Positions 1 to 8,736 of a stretch of 64,000 nt of DNA are shown here, one piece after another (positions within the stretch are counted from its first letter, which is position 1; each line of letters opens with the position of its first letter). Source of the stretch: Nocardia huaxiensis. Its GTDB lineage: Bacteria > Actinomycetota > Actinomycetes > Mycobacteriales > Mycobacteriaceae. The translations under genes were made by a program, and so were the position numbers. Location of the stretch: assembly GCF_013744875.1 (NCBI RefSeq), contig NZ_CP059399.1, positions 62,001-126,000 on the forward strand. Direction: 5' to 3'. Below the pieces are notes generated by a model. The model was not told where the DNA came from, did no database searches, and was given only the letters and a program-made list of their open reading frames with translations.

Positions 1-413
1 CGTGGGTCGAAGCCCTGCGCAATGTCGGTTATGCCGTCTTCGCCAAACCCAAGATCGACGAAGATTCCGATGTCGACAGCGACATGCTGGCCCACATCGA
101 GCTACGCCGTCGCGGTGCGGGACTCGCGGGCATCATGGTCGCCTCGGCCGATGGCCAGGCCTTCCGCGCGCCCCTGGAGGAAATCGCGTCCAGCGGTGTC
201 CCTGTCCAAGTATTGGGATTCCGCGAGCACGCGAGCTGGGCGGTCACGTCGGATATTCTCGAGTTCATCGATCTCGAGGACATCCCGGGCGTGTTCCGTG
301 AACCGCTGCCCCGGGTCAGCCTCGACTCGCTGCCCGACGAGGGAGCCTGGCTGCAGCCGTTCCGGCCGCTGTCCGCCCTGCTCACCTCCCGCCCCGCTCA
401 AGGAGTCGCTTAG
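1..413 (+). CDS. NYN (PIN-like) domain protein, 3' part
   Basis: Only the last 136 codons are in the window, read from base 3; the start lies upstream. The visible part matches the C-terminal half of the NYN-domain proteins (LabA/DUF88 type, PIN-like nuclease fold) whose gene directly precedes mmpL3 in mycobacteria (Rv0207c beside Rv0206c). Recognisable blocks are DSDMLAHIELRRRGAG, GIMVASADGQAF and VLGFREHASWA followed by FIDLEDIPG. The fold suggests a metal-dependent ribonuclease, but no substrate is known for this branch. The TAG stop shares its last base with the GTG start of mmpL3, so the two genes are probably one transcription unit with coupled translation. Confidence 0.85.
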   Translation, partial: WVEALRNVGYAVFAKPKIDEDSDVDSDMLAHIELRRRGAGLAGIMVASADGQAFRAPLEEIASSGVPVQVLGFREHASWAVTSDILEFIDLEDIPGVFREPLPRVSLDSLPDEGAWLQPFRPLSALLTSRPAQGVA

Positions 414-3400
414 TGTTCACCCGCTGGGGCGACCTGGTCTATCGGCTGCGCTACACAGTTCTCGGAGTTACCGTTGCCGCATTTCTCGGCCTCGGATATT
501 TCGGGCTCGGGGTCAACGACCATCTCAGCTCCAGCGGATGGTTCGACCCCACCTCGGAATCGGTGCACGCCGCGATCCTCAAGGATCAGGCCTACTCGCG
601 CGATCACAACAGTGACGTAGTGCTGCTGTACACCGCGCCCGACGGCAAGACCGTCGACGATCCGGCGTGGAATCAGAAGATCATCGACAGCCTCAATGCG
701 CTGCCGAAGCAGTACCCGCAGATCAGCAAGGTCAATGTCGCGCCCTGGAAGACCGAAACAGGTCAGCAGGTGGCGCAGACGGTCAGCCCCGATCGCAAAC
801 ACGCGTTCGCGACCGTCGCGCTCAACGCCAACAACGACACCGAGATGCTGCAGGCCTATGCCGCCGTGCAGAACGCCTTCACCGTTCCGGGCGTACAGGT
901 CGAGGTCGGTGGTCTGCAGCCGATCGCGTACACCCTGAACAACACCATCGCCAGCGACGTGAAGCGCATGGAGATGCTCGCGCTCCCGGCCGTCGCGGTG
1001 CTGCTGTTCTTCATCTTCGGCGGCGTGGTAGCCGCCGCGCTGCCGCTGATCATCGGCGGTCTGACGATCATCGCCGCCAACGGCATGATCATGGCGCTGA
1101 CCAAGTACACCGAGGTGAACTCGTTCGTCTCGGCCGTGGTGTCGATGATCGGCCTGGGCCTGGCCATCGACTACGGCCTGTTCATCGTGAGCCGCTTCCG
1201 TGAGGAACTCGCCGAGGGCTACGACACCAAGGCGGCGGTGCGCCGGTCGGTCATGACCGCCGGCCGCACGGTCACCTCCTCAGCGACCATGATCATCGCG
1301 GCCAGTGCGGGCATGCTGCTGTTCCCGCAGGGCTTCCTGAAGTCCGTCGCCTACGGCACCATCGCGGCGGTGCTGCTGGCCATGATCTCCTCGCTGACCG
1401 TGCTGCCGGCCATCCTCAGCATCCTCGGCCGACGCGTGGACAGCCTCAGCCTGAAGTGGATCAACAAGACCAAGACCGCCGACGAGATCGAGAACGGCTA
1501 CTGGGGCAAGATGACCGCGTGGGTCATGAAGCACCCGCTCAAGGTCGCCATCCCGATCGTGATCGGGCTGCTGCTGCTCATCATCCCGGTGAAGAACCTG
1601 CAGTTCGGCGGTATCTCGGAAACCTATCTGCCGCCGGACAATCCGGTGCGCGTGGCGCAGGAGCACTTCGACGAGATCTTCCCGCTGCGCAAGGCGGATC
1701 CGGTGCAGCTGGTGATCGTCACCGACAACTCCAAGGACATCGGGCCGATTCTCGCGCAGGCGAACAAGGCTCCCGGACTGGTGAAGAACGCGCAGTTCGG
1801 CATCCCGTCCAAGCCGCCGAACGGCTCCAACGTGTGGGTCTCCGAGGCGACCGTCGAAGACAGCGCGCATCCGGAGGACACCGTCGACTATCTGCGGTCG
1901 ATGGAGGTGCCGGACAACGCCGAGGTCATGGTCACCGGTCAGCCCGTCATGATGATGGACTCCATCGACTCGCTGCTGGCCAAGATGCCGCTGATGATCG
2001 CGCTGGTGCTGTTCATCACCACGGTGCTCATGTTCCTGACCTTCGGGTCGCTGGTGCTGCCGTTGAAGGCGGCGCTCATGAGCGCGCTCGGCCTGGGTTC
2101 CACGCTGGGTATCCTGACCTGGATCTTCATCGACGGTCATGGTGCGTCGCTGCTGAACTTCACGCCGCAGCCGATCATGTCGCCGGTGCTGGTGCTGATC
2201 ATCGCGATCATCTACGGCCTGTCCATCGACTACGAGGTATTCCTGTTGTCGCGCATGGTCGAAGCGCGCACGCAGGGGGCCAGCACCACCGAGGCCGTGC
2301 GCATCGGCACCGCGCAGACCGGGCGCATCATCACCGCGGCCGCACTCATCCTGCTGGTCGTGACGGGCGCGTTCGCCTTCTCCGATCTGGTGATGATGCA
2401 GTACATCGCCTACGGCATGGTGGCGGCGCTGTTCATCGACGCGACCGTGCTGCGCATGCTGCTGGTGCCCGCCACCATGAAGCTGCTCGGTGACGACTGC
2501 TGGTGGGCGCCCGCCTGGATGAAGAAGATCCAGCAGAAGATCGGGCTGGGCGAGCCCATCCTCGATGATGAGCGGCCCGGCGGCGAGGAAGTGGTCGACC
2601 TGGTGAAGACCACGCCGATCACCGATCCGGTCACGATGCAGATCCCGATGCTGGCCGACGGCTCCATGCCGCGCAGCCGCAAGCCGCGCCGCACGGCCCG
2701 GAAGGTCGACGTCGACAGTGAGGCGCCCACCCAGGCGCTGAACGAGGTCGCCCCGGCCACCCCGGCGGCTGCGCCCGGAACTCCTTCCGGCCCTGCGCAT
2801 CCCGCGCCGCCGTCGGAGCCCGCGAACGCCGGATTCACCGGTTCGCCGACGTCGGCGAACGCGGGTTTCGCCACCCCGTCCGCCCCCGCGAACACCGGAT
2901 TCACCGCACCGTCGACGCCCGCCAAGACCGGATTCGCGGCCAAGTCCGATGGCCCGCACGGGGTTTCCGATTTCACCGCGTTCATCGGTACCGCGACGGG
3001 CGCCGCCACCGGCGATCCGGCCGCGGAATCCGGGGCCCCGCACTCCCCGGCCGCCGGCGTTGCCGGTGCCGACAGTGGTGCGCCGCAACGTGTTCCGGCG
3101 CCGCCGGCCCCGGCTGCCGGAGTGCCCCCGCGTTCCGATCGTGCCGCCGACGGCGCATTCACCCAGCCCGGATTCGGCACGCCGGCCGGACAGGATGTGG
3201 GGGTGCGTCCGGGTACGGGCGTCACCGAGCAGTCGACCTCGCGCGGCCAGGACGGTGCGTTCGCCCAGCAGGGCGGGCCCGCCGCGCCGCAGGGCCCGGT
3301 GCCCGCGGTCTCGCAGCCGGGTTCGGCTGCGCCGCAGGCGGATCCGCAGTCGCCGTCCGCTCCCGCGCAGCCGGTGGCCGGTGCGGAGCGGGTGCTGCCG

Positions 3401-3709
3401 CCACCGTCCATGAAGGTGCCGCCGCACCCGGCCACGCGCGCGCAGCTCTACCAGCCGCACGCCGAGCCGACGCAGCCGGTGGCGGCCGCGGAATCCGATG
3501 CGACGCAGCCCGTTCCGACGCAGCACGCGCAGCAGGAGGCCCCGCAGGGCGGGGGCCGCAACAGCATCGAACAGTGGATGTCGGACCTACGTTCGGCCCG
3601 TCGCCGCCCCGGCAAGGACGAGGAGGACGACGACGAGGGCAAACACCGTGGTGGTGAGGGCCGCACCGTCAGCGTGAACGAGCTCCTCCGCCGCCAGAAC
3701 CGCGACTGA
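413..3709 (+). CDS. mmpL3: MmpL3-type trehalose monomycolate transporter
   Basis: A 1098-residue RND/MMPL transporter, likely the flippase that moves trehalose monomycolate across the inner membrane for mycolic-acid cell-wall assembly. Two repeated membrane halves are visible. The proton-relay Asp-Tyr pairs of the family are intact at about D253-Y254 (GLAIDYGLF) and D606-Y607 (GLSIDYEVF). The transport core ends near residue 760. The protein is longer than the mycobacterial homologue (about 944 residues) because of a Pro/Ala/Gly-rich cytoplasmic tail with short repeats (residues about 800-845) and a charged C-terminus. The GTG start overlaps the upstream TAG by one base. The preceding NYN gene supports orthology with Rv0206c rather than another MmpL. 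Confidence 0.95.
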   Translation: MFTRWGDLVYRLRYTVLGVTVAAFLGLGYFGLGVNDHLSSSGWFDPTSESVHAAILKDQAYSRDHNSDVVLLYTAPDGKTVDDPAWNQKIIDSLNALPKQYPQISKVNVAPWKTETGQQVAQTVSPDRKHAFATVALNANNDTEMLQAYAAVQNAFTVPGVQVEVGGLQPIAYTLNNTIASDVKRMEMLALPAVAVLLFFIFGGVVAAALPLIIGGLTIIAANGMIMALTKYTEVNSFVSAVVSMIGLGLAIDYGLFIVSRFREELAEGYDTKAAVRRSVMTAGRTVTSSATMIIAASAGMLLFPQGFLKSVAYGTIAAVLLAMISSLTVLPAILSILGRRVDSLSLKWINKTKTADEIENGYWGKMTAWVMKHPLKVAIPIVIGLLLLIIPVKNLQFGGISETYLPPDNPVRVAQEHFDEIFPLRKADPVQLVIVTDNSKDIGPILAQANKAPGLVKNAQFGIPSKPPNGSNVWVSEATVEDSAHPEDTVDYLRSMEVPDNAEVMVTGQPVMMMDSIDSLLAKMPLMIALVLFITTVLMFLTFGSLVLPLKAALMSALGLGSTLGILTWIFIDGHGASLLNFTPQPIMSPVLVLIIAIIYGLSIDYEVFLLSRMVEARTQGASTTEAVRIGTAQTGRIITAAALILLVVTGAFAFSDLVMMQYIAYGMVAALFIDATVLRMLLVPATMKLLGDDCWWAPAWMKKIQQKIGLGEPILDDERPGGEEVVDLVKTTPITDPVTMQIPMLADGSMPRSRKPRRTARKVDVDSEAPTQALNEVAPATPAAAPGTPSGPAHPAPPSEPANAGFTGSPTSANAGFATPSAPANTGFTAPSTPAKTGFAAKSDGPHGVSDFTAFIGTATGAATGDPAAESGAPHSPAAGVAGADSGAPQRVPAPPAPAAGVPPRSDRAADGAFTQPGFGTPAGQDVGVRPGTGVTEQSTSRGQDGAFAQQGGPAAPQGPVPAVSQPGSAAPQADPQSPSAPAQPVAGAERVLPPPSMKVPPHPATRAQLYQPHAEPTQPVAAAESDATQPVPTQHAQQEAPQGGGRNSIEQWMSDLRSARRRPGKDEEDDDEGKHRGGEGRTVSVNELLRRQNRD

Positions 3710-3728
3710 CCGCGGCTCGATACACACG

Positions 3729-3769
3729 GCGAAAGTCCCGCACACCCCTTGCGTGTGCGGGACTTTCGC
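3729..3769 (+). terminator. Perfect 17-bp stem terminator after mmpL3
   Basis: The 17 bases at 3729-3745 are exactly complementary to 3753-3769, with a 7-base loop. The hairpin lies between the mmpL3 stop and the convergent DUF2339 gene, so it can act for both. There is no long T run, as is usual in actinobacteria. Confidence 0.85.
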
Positions 3770-3839
3770 TTGTCGGGCGGAAGCGAAGGGTCTCGCTGCC
3801 GGGCACCGCGGCTGTCGCCGGGACCCCGTCCGCCCGCGG

Positions 3840-6188
3840 TCAGGGCGCAGGGGTCTCCCGGTCCGCGGCTTCGGCGAAGGCGCGCGCGTAGCGGGTGCCC
3901 GCCACGAGTAGGAGGACGCCGACCGCGAGGAAGGCGGCCGCCCGGACCAGGCCGTCGAGGGTGGCCAGGTCGAAGAGGAACAGTTTGGCCAGCGCGGCGG
4001 CGGTGACCAGCAGCCCACCGGCCAGCGCGACCTTCGCCTGCTGCGGTGTGCGCGCCAGGCGGCGCAGGCCGAAAAGCAGTGCCGCCGTGGCGGTCACCAT
4101 CCAGATGATGGTGGCGATGCCGTGCCCCGCGAGGAATCCGTCCTTGTCGCCGGTGGCGACGCCGACCGACACCGTCAGCACGGTGACCGCGTACAGACCG
4201 AGAATCCCGGCCAGCACCGCGGCAGTCGAGGTGGTGTTCTCGCTGCCCAGCAACCCGATCCGGCGCGCGCACCACAGCGCGACCGCCACCACTCCCAGTG
4301 CCGCCACGGCCGCCAGCGCGGTCGAAACACCCAGGTGCGCTTCGGCGGAACGCTGCCCGGCCAGCATCCCCGGAGCCGCGATATCGAGGAACACCCCGGC
4401 CCCGAGTCCGGCGAAGGCGGCGCCGATCCAGGCCGCGACCTTCGAACGCTGTTGTGCTCCCACAGCGAGGAACCCCAGCGCCACCAGGAACAGCGCGATC
4501 GGCAGCGTCTCGAAGGTGGTGGCCCGGAAGCAGCCGATCAGCAGCGAGCACGCCCCGACCACCGCCGACACGATCGCCAGATGCCCCGGAATCCGCGCCG
4601 CCGCACCCAGTTTCGGCACCCACGGCAGCACGGCCACCGCGAACAGCACCACGGCGTACCCCACGGCGAGGCTCACCGCTCCGGCCCGCTCGAACATGGC
4701 CGTGGCCGCCACCAGCGGAATGCCCGCCGCCGCGAACGACACGCTCGCGGTGAGGTCACCGGCCCGCCGCCGCACCACCAGAATCGCCCCCGCGAGCCCG
4801 GCCACCGCGGCCACGATCGCCGCCGCGAGCACTTCCTCCCGAATGGACCCGCTCCTGCGCCCCTCGAACCCGACCGCGGCCACCGAGATCAAGATGGCCA
4901 AGGCCGCCGGAACGGTCCGCACAATGTGCAGATACGGCCAGTCCCGCCCCAATTGCACCGGCACAGCGGCGATTTGCAGCACCAGCAGGAACGCCAGCAA
5001 TGCCATCTCGGTGGTGATCACCGGCGACAGCACCGCGGCCCCCAGCACGACCAGCACAGCCAGCGCCTGCGACCGCCACTGCACGGCCAGCCACACCCCC
5101 GCCGCAGCGATCCCGAACGCGACCGCCAATCCCGCAACCGGATGCACCCAGTCGTAAATGCTGGTCACCGCAACAACATCCAGATATCCCCCGGCGATAC
5201 CCGTAGCCGCCAGCGCAACCGCACCCACATACCCCCCGGCCCGCCCGTGCACCCGCACCGCAGCGGCCACCAGCGCCCCCGAGAACACTGCCCCGGCAAC
5301 AACTCTCGGCACCGGCCCGAAGAATCCGGCCTGCGCCGCCAGCACCAGCAGCATCACCACCCCGATCAGCGTGACCCCGACCCCGGCCACCGCCAGCACC
5401 CGGCTGATCACCCCTTCGCGCTGCCACCACGGCGGCCGCACCTCCCGAGGCGGCGCCATCCGCCGCTGCGGGATGCCCGGCATCGCCGGATAACCCTGGT
5501 ACCCAGGCTGTCCCGCGGCCCCCTGCCATCCCGGCCGCGGCGCACCCGATTGCAGAGCGGGCGCGGCAGCGGCTCCCGCCGCCCACGGCGACGAATACGC
5601 CGCTGCCGCAGGGGGAATCCCCCCTCGAGGAGGAACCGGGCCCGCAGGCGGGATCGGCCCGACGCCGGGCCGGGCCGGCTGTGCGAACGAGCCAGGCATT
5701 GCGTGCATCGGCTGGCCGCTCCCCCAGGGCTGTGGTCCGGCACCCGGCGGAACCTGTTGCGCGGCAGGTGGAATCTGTTGTGCAGCAGGCTGAATCGGTT
5801 CCGCCGCCGGGGCGCTCTCGCCCGGCTGCGCGCTGACGGGCGGTGTCCGGCCGGAGGCCGGGGAAGCCGCACCTTGCGATGAAATCTGCTCGGCGGCAGA
5901 CTTTTCCGCTCCGCTGGACGGCGCTTCCGGGCCGGCTTGCGGCTGGTTCGGGGCGACAGGCTGCTCCGCCGCTGTGCGCGGGCGCGAAAAACCGCCCGTC
6001 TGCTCGGCGGCGGGCGGTACAGGAGTGAAGGCGGCGGCAGCGGCGGAATGACGGTGCTCCGCGAGGACCTGGGAGTGCAGGGAGTCGAGATCGCGTCCGA
6101 GTACGCCCATCTGCTGTCCGAGCGCCGCGAACTCGTCCGACAATCGTGCGATCAGACGGGGGTCTATGGCGGTGTTCATGGGAGCCAT
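3840..6188 (-). CDS. DUF2339 multi-spanning membrane protein
   Basis: A 782-residue protein. The first 40 residues form a likely coiled-coil (IARLSDEFAALGQQMGVLGRDLDSL). About 200 residues rich in Pro, Ala, Gly and Gln follow, and then a long run of some 20 or more hydrophobic helices to the C-terminus. This is the layout of DUF2339 predicted membrane proteins, whose role is unknown. The frame stays open upstream across a neighbouring gene, but that stretch has no protein-like composition. I chose the ATG at 6188; an in-frame ATG at 6179 with GAGAG about 10 bases upstream is equally possible. The gene is convergent with mmpL3. Confidence 0.8.
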   Translation of the reverse strand: MAPMNTAIDPRLIARLSDEFAALGQQMGVLGRDLDSLHSQVLAEHRHSAAAAAFTPVPPAAEQTGGFSRPRTAAEQPVAPNQPQAGPEAPSSGAEKSAAEQISSQGAASPASGRTPPVSAQPGESAPAAEPIQPAAQQIPPAAQQVPPGAGPQPWGSGQPMHAMPGSFAQPARPGVGPIPPAGPVPPRGGIPPAAAAYSSPWAAGAAAAPALQSGAPRPGWQGAAGQPGYQGYPAMPGIPQRRMAPPREVRPPWWQREGVISRVLAVAGVGVTLIGVVMLLVLAAQAGFFGPVPRVVAGAVFSGALVAAAVRVHGRAGGYVGAVALAATGIAGGYLDVVAVTSIYDWVHPVAGLAVAFGIAAAGVWLAVQWRSQALAVLVVLGAAVLSPVITTEMALLAFLLVLQIAAVPVQLGRDWPYLHIVRTVPAALAILISVAAVGFEGRRSGSIREEVLAAAIVAAVAGLAGAILVVRRRAGDLTASVSFAAAGIPLVAATAMFERAGAVSLAVGYAVVLFAVAVLPWVPKLGAAARIPGHLAIVSAVVGACSLLIGCFRATTFETLPIALFLVALGFLAVGAQQRSKVAAWIGAAFAGLGAGVFLDIAAPGMLAGQRSAEAHLGVSTALAAVAALGVVAVALWCARRIGLLGSENTTSTAAVLAGILGLYAVTVLTVSVGVATGDKDGFLAGHGIATIIWMVTATAALLFGLRRLARTPQQAKVALAGGLLVTAAALAKLFLFDLATLDGLVRAAAFLAVGVLLLVAGTRYARAFAEAADRETPAP

Positions 6189-6306
6189 ACTCTCGGCCGG
6201 GGTGGGGCCGGGGCATGAGTAGAAACACGTGGGTGCGGGTCGATTCCTACCCGAATTCGAGCGGGCGGGAAGCACCCACCCGCAAAACCCCACCCGATAA
6301 CGGGGG

Positions 6307-6327
6307 CCAGGGGGGTGAAGCCCCTGG
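6307..6327 (-). terminator. Hairpin downstream of the alpha/beta hydrolase gene
   Basis: CCAGGGG at 6307-6313 pairs with CCCCTGG at 6321-6327 across a 7-base loop. It lies just past the stop of the minus-strand hydrolase and before the DUF2339 gene, so a terminator role is plausible. The rest of the gap 6189-6331 shows nothing else. Confidence 0.4.
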
Positions 6328-6331
6328 GAAA

Positions 6332-7138
6332 TCAGGCCGCGCGGGAGATGGTGGCGCGGATTTCGGCGGTGATGCGGGCGGGGTCCTCGAGCATGGGGAT
6401 GTGTCCGAGGCCGGGAAGGGGGCGGATTTCGCGGGTAGGGGTTTCGACCAGCGGTGCGTAGACATGGGGCGGGAGGACGCGGTCGTGTTCGGGCAGCAGG
6501 ATCGTCACCGGGACGTCGAGGGCGTCCATTGCTGTGAAACCTGTTGGCAGAGCGGGATCTTCGGCGATTTCCTCGACGATGGTGCAGTTGGCGGGTGCGG
6601 CGGCCATGGCCTTGGCGACATGATTGGGAACGATCGCGGGACGGTGGGCCAGCAGGGGTAGGAGCAGGCTGCGGATGAGGGCCGGGCTGGTCGGCGGGGC
6701 GTCGGTGTCGAGGCCGATGAGCGGGCCGAAGGTGCGGAATTTGCGGAGCAGGGAGTCGGCGGCGGCCGGGTTGCGCCAGAGGCCGCCGGGTGCGATGGCG
6801 GTGACGGTGCGGGCGCGCCCGCGGGCGGCGAGTTCGAGGGCGAGCCAGCCGCCGAGGGAGTTGCCCGCGAGGTGGGCGGTGGCCCATCCGGCCTCGTCGA
6901 GGGCCTGTTCGGCATGGTCGGCGAGGGAGGCGATGGTGGCCGGGCGCTTCGGTTCGGGGCCGCCGTGATGGCCCGGGTAGGTGATCGCCAGCACGTCGTG
7001 GTCGGCGGCCAGATCGTCGAGGACGGGCAGCCAGGATTCCCAGGTGAGCAGCGCTCCGTGCAGCAGCAGGAGGGGTTCGCCGCGTCCGGTCCGCAGTTGG
7101 GGTTCCGGAGTGGTTCCGAGGGGTGCGCCTTTCACCAT
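6332..7138 (-). CDS. Alpha/beta-fold hydrolase
   Basis: A 268-residue cytoplasmic hydrolase of the alpha/beta superfamily. The oxyanion-hole segment LLLLHGALL is near residue 24, the nucleophile elbow GNSLGG puts Ser at 94, the acid is probably D219 (LLPEHDR) and the catalytic His is H246 (GLGHIP). The whole triad is present, so it should be active; esters or lactones are the usual substrates, but nothing nearby names one. No Shine-Dalgarno precedes the ATG, and TATCGT lies seven bases before it, which suits a leaderless transcript. Confidence 0.8.
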   Translation of the reverse strand: MVKGAPLGTTPEPQLRTGRGEPLLLLHGALLTWESWLPVLDDLAADHDVLAITYPGHHGGPEPKRPATIASLADHAEQALDEAGWATAHLAGNSLGGWLALELAARGRARTVTAIAPGGLWRNPAAADSLLRKFRTFGPLIGLDTDAPPTSPALIRSLLLPLLAHRPAIVPNHVAKAMAAAPANCTIVEEIAEDPALPTGFTAMDALDVPVTILLPEHDRVLPPHVYAPLVETPTREIRPLPGLGHIPMLEDPARITAEIRATISRAA

Positions 7139-7207
7139 GTGCGCGACGATACCGGCCGGCGAAAGTCGGCGGCGCGGGCTGCTTTTCGCATCACAGCCGC
7201 TGTCGTG

Positions 7208-7957
7208 TCACAACCCGTTGAGGAAACGCTTCCAGTGCGCGCTGAACGGATGCCGGACGGTGACCGAGCCGAATCGGAACTGGCCGTGCACGATCAGATG
7301 CAGGGGTCCGATGGGCGGCCCGGTGCGCACCTTGTTGTTGATGCCGGCGCCCACCAGTTGCAGGCCGTTGGTGTCGACGGTGGCCTCGCCGGGCACGATG
7401 AGCTCCAGGGAGCCGATCTGATGCCGCACCCGGATCTCCACCACCTGTGTGGACATGATGGCCTGGGTGAAGTCCAGTTCCACCCCGGCCATGCTGCTGT
7501 CGATGACCAGCACCGGCGGCACCGTCCACCTGCCCTTGCGGGTCACTCCGGACATGCGCGCGCGAATCACATTGCCGGGCACGGCCGGTTGCGGGCCGGG
7601 CCCGAATTGCGGTGCGGCACCGGCTCCGAACTGCTGCGCGGCCCCCGGCATGAACTGTTGCGCGCCACCGGCGATGAACTGCTGTGCCCGCGGATTCTGC
7701 ACGAATCGCGGCGGTTGCTGCGCCGGTTGCGCGGGCTGCCCGACCAGCCGGATCCCGGGCAGATCCACCAGCACCGCGTTCAGTTCCCCGCGTGTCTTGG
7801 CCGCGAGCGCGGTATCCATGCGTTCGGTGAATTCGCCCAGTGACAGCATGCCGAGCCCGACCGCGCGCTGCAGCAGCCGTCCCACGTGTTCGCGTTCGCT
7901 GTCCGACACTCGTAGGTCCCGGTCGCCGACCACAGCGGCAGGTTCGGCGCCGGACAT
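7208..7957 (-). CDS. DUF1707 domain protein with LiaF-like C-terminal part
   Basis: The N-terminal 60 residues (LRVSDSEREHVGRLLQRA, then LSLGEFTERMDTALAAKTRGEL) are the DUF1707 (SHOCT-like) domain found in many actinobacterial membrane-stress proteins. A Gln/Pro/Ala-rich linker follows. The C-terminal 110 residues are beta-rich (VIDSSMAGVELDFTQAIM) and resemble cell-wall-active antibiotic response (LiaF-type) beta-helix domains. No membrane helix is evident. I chose ATG 7957, which has GGAGG about 10 bases upstream; an ATG at 7975 lacks any such site. It sits just downstream of a two-component pair on the same strand, so a role in envelope stress is an inference. Confidence 0.75.
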   Translation of the reverse strand: MSGAEPAAVVGDRDLRVSDSEREHVGRLLQRAVGLGMLSLGEFTERMDTALAAKTRGELNAVLVDLPGIRLVGQPAQPAQQPPRFVQNPRAQQFIAGGAQQFMPGAAQQFGAGAAPQFGPGPQPAVPGNVIRARMSGVTRKGRWTVPPVLVIDSSMAGVELDFTQAIMSTQVVEIRVRHQIGSLELIVPGEATVDTNGLQLVGAGINNKVRTGPPIGPLHLIVHGQFRFGSVTVRHPFSAHWKRFLNGL

Positions 7958-8034
7958 CGCTTCAGGACCTCCCATGATTCGAGGCTAACCAGGGCACGGT
8001 GTCCGGCGCATCAGGGCAATCCCTGAACTCGGTC

Positions 8035-8706
8035 CTATTCGCCGTCGAGGCCCTGTTCGATGGCGTACCGGGTGAGCTCCACGCGATTGCCGAGTTGCAG
8101 TTTGCGCAGTGTGGATTGCACATGGTTCTCGACGGTGCGGTGCGAGAGGCTGAGCCGGGTCGCGATCTGCTTGGCGGACAGCCCTTTCGCGACCATGCGC
8201 AGCACTTCGGTTTCCCGGTCGGTGAGCGCGGGCCGGTGCGGTTCGTCGCGATCGGGTGGGGTGTTGGCGATGCGCCGGTATTCGCCGAGGACCAGCCCGG
8301 CGAGCCCGGGGGTGAACACGGCCTGCCCGGCGGCGGTGGCGCGGACGGCGTCGTAGAGCTCGGTGGCGGAGGCGCTCTTCACGAGATAGCCGATGGCCCC
8401 GGCCTTGATGGCGTCGAGGACGTCGTCGCGTTCGGCGGAGGCGGACAGCACCAGCACATGGGTGCGCGGGGATACGCGCAGCACTTCGGCGGTGGCGTCG
8501 GCGCCGTTGCCGTCGGGCAGCTGCATGTCCATGAGGACGACGGCGGGTTGCACGGCGGCGGCGCGGCGTCCGGCGGCGGCGACGCTGTCGGCGGTGGCGA
8601 CCACGTCGAATCCGGCTTCGGCGAGGTCGCGGGCGACACCGTCACGCCAGATGGGATGGTCGTCGACCACCATGATCGAAATCCGTTCGGCCGCATCCTC
8701 GGCCAT
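8035..8706 (-). CDS. NarL/FixJ-family response regulator
   Basis: A 223-residue regulator with a receiver domain (MVVDDHP acidic pocket; phosphorylation Asp at D60 in VVLMDMQLPDG; switch Lys in YLVKSAS) and a C-terminal LuxR/GerE helix-turn-helix (LTDRETEVLRMVAKGLSAKQIA, then HRTVENHV). It is the partner of the kinase encoded immediately upstream on the same strand. The start is set at ATG 8706 because AGGAGG lies 5 bases upstream; a GTG at 8724 in the same frame has no better site. The pair resembles the MacS/MacR-like systems of Corynebacteriales. Confidence 0.9.
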   Translation of the reverse strand: MAEDAAERISIMVVDDHPIWRDGVARDLAEAGFDVVATADSVAAAGRRAAAVQPAVVLMDMQLPDGNGADATAEVLRVSPRTHVLVLSASAERDDVLDAIKAGAIGYLVKSASATELYDAVRATAAGQAVFTPGLAGLVLGEYRRIANTPPDRDEPHRPALTDRETEVLRMVAKGLSAKQIATRLSLSHRTVENHVQSTLRKLQLGNRVELTRYAIEQGLDGE

Positions 8707-8736
8707 GGCCACCTCCTCGGTCACCGGTCGTTCTTC

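Noticed and set aside
1280..3526. Long minus-strand open frame of 748 codons opposite mmpL3
   Set aside because: It is the mirror of mmpL3 in GC-rich DNA; the translation is mostly Arg, His, Gly and Gln with no fold, and the plus-strand gene is certain.
6189..6887. Upstream extension of the DUF2339 frame to 6887
   Set aside because: The extra stretch lies opposite the alpha/beta hydrolase and is Arg/Pro-rich; the conserved protein starts at about 6188.
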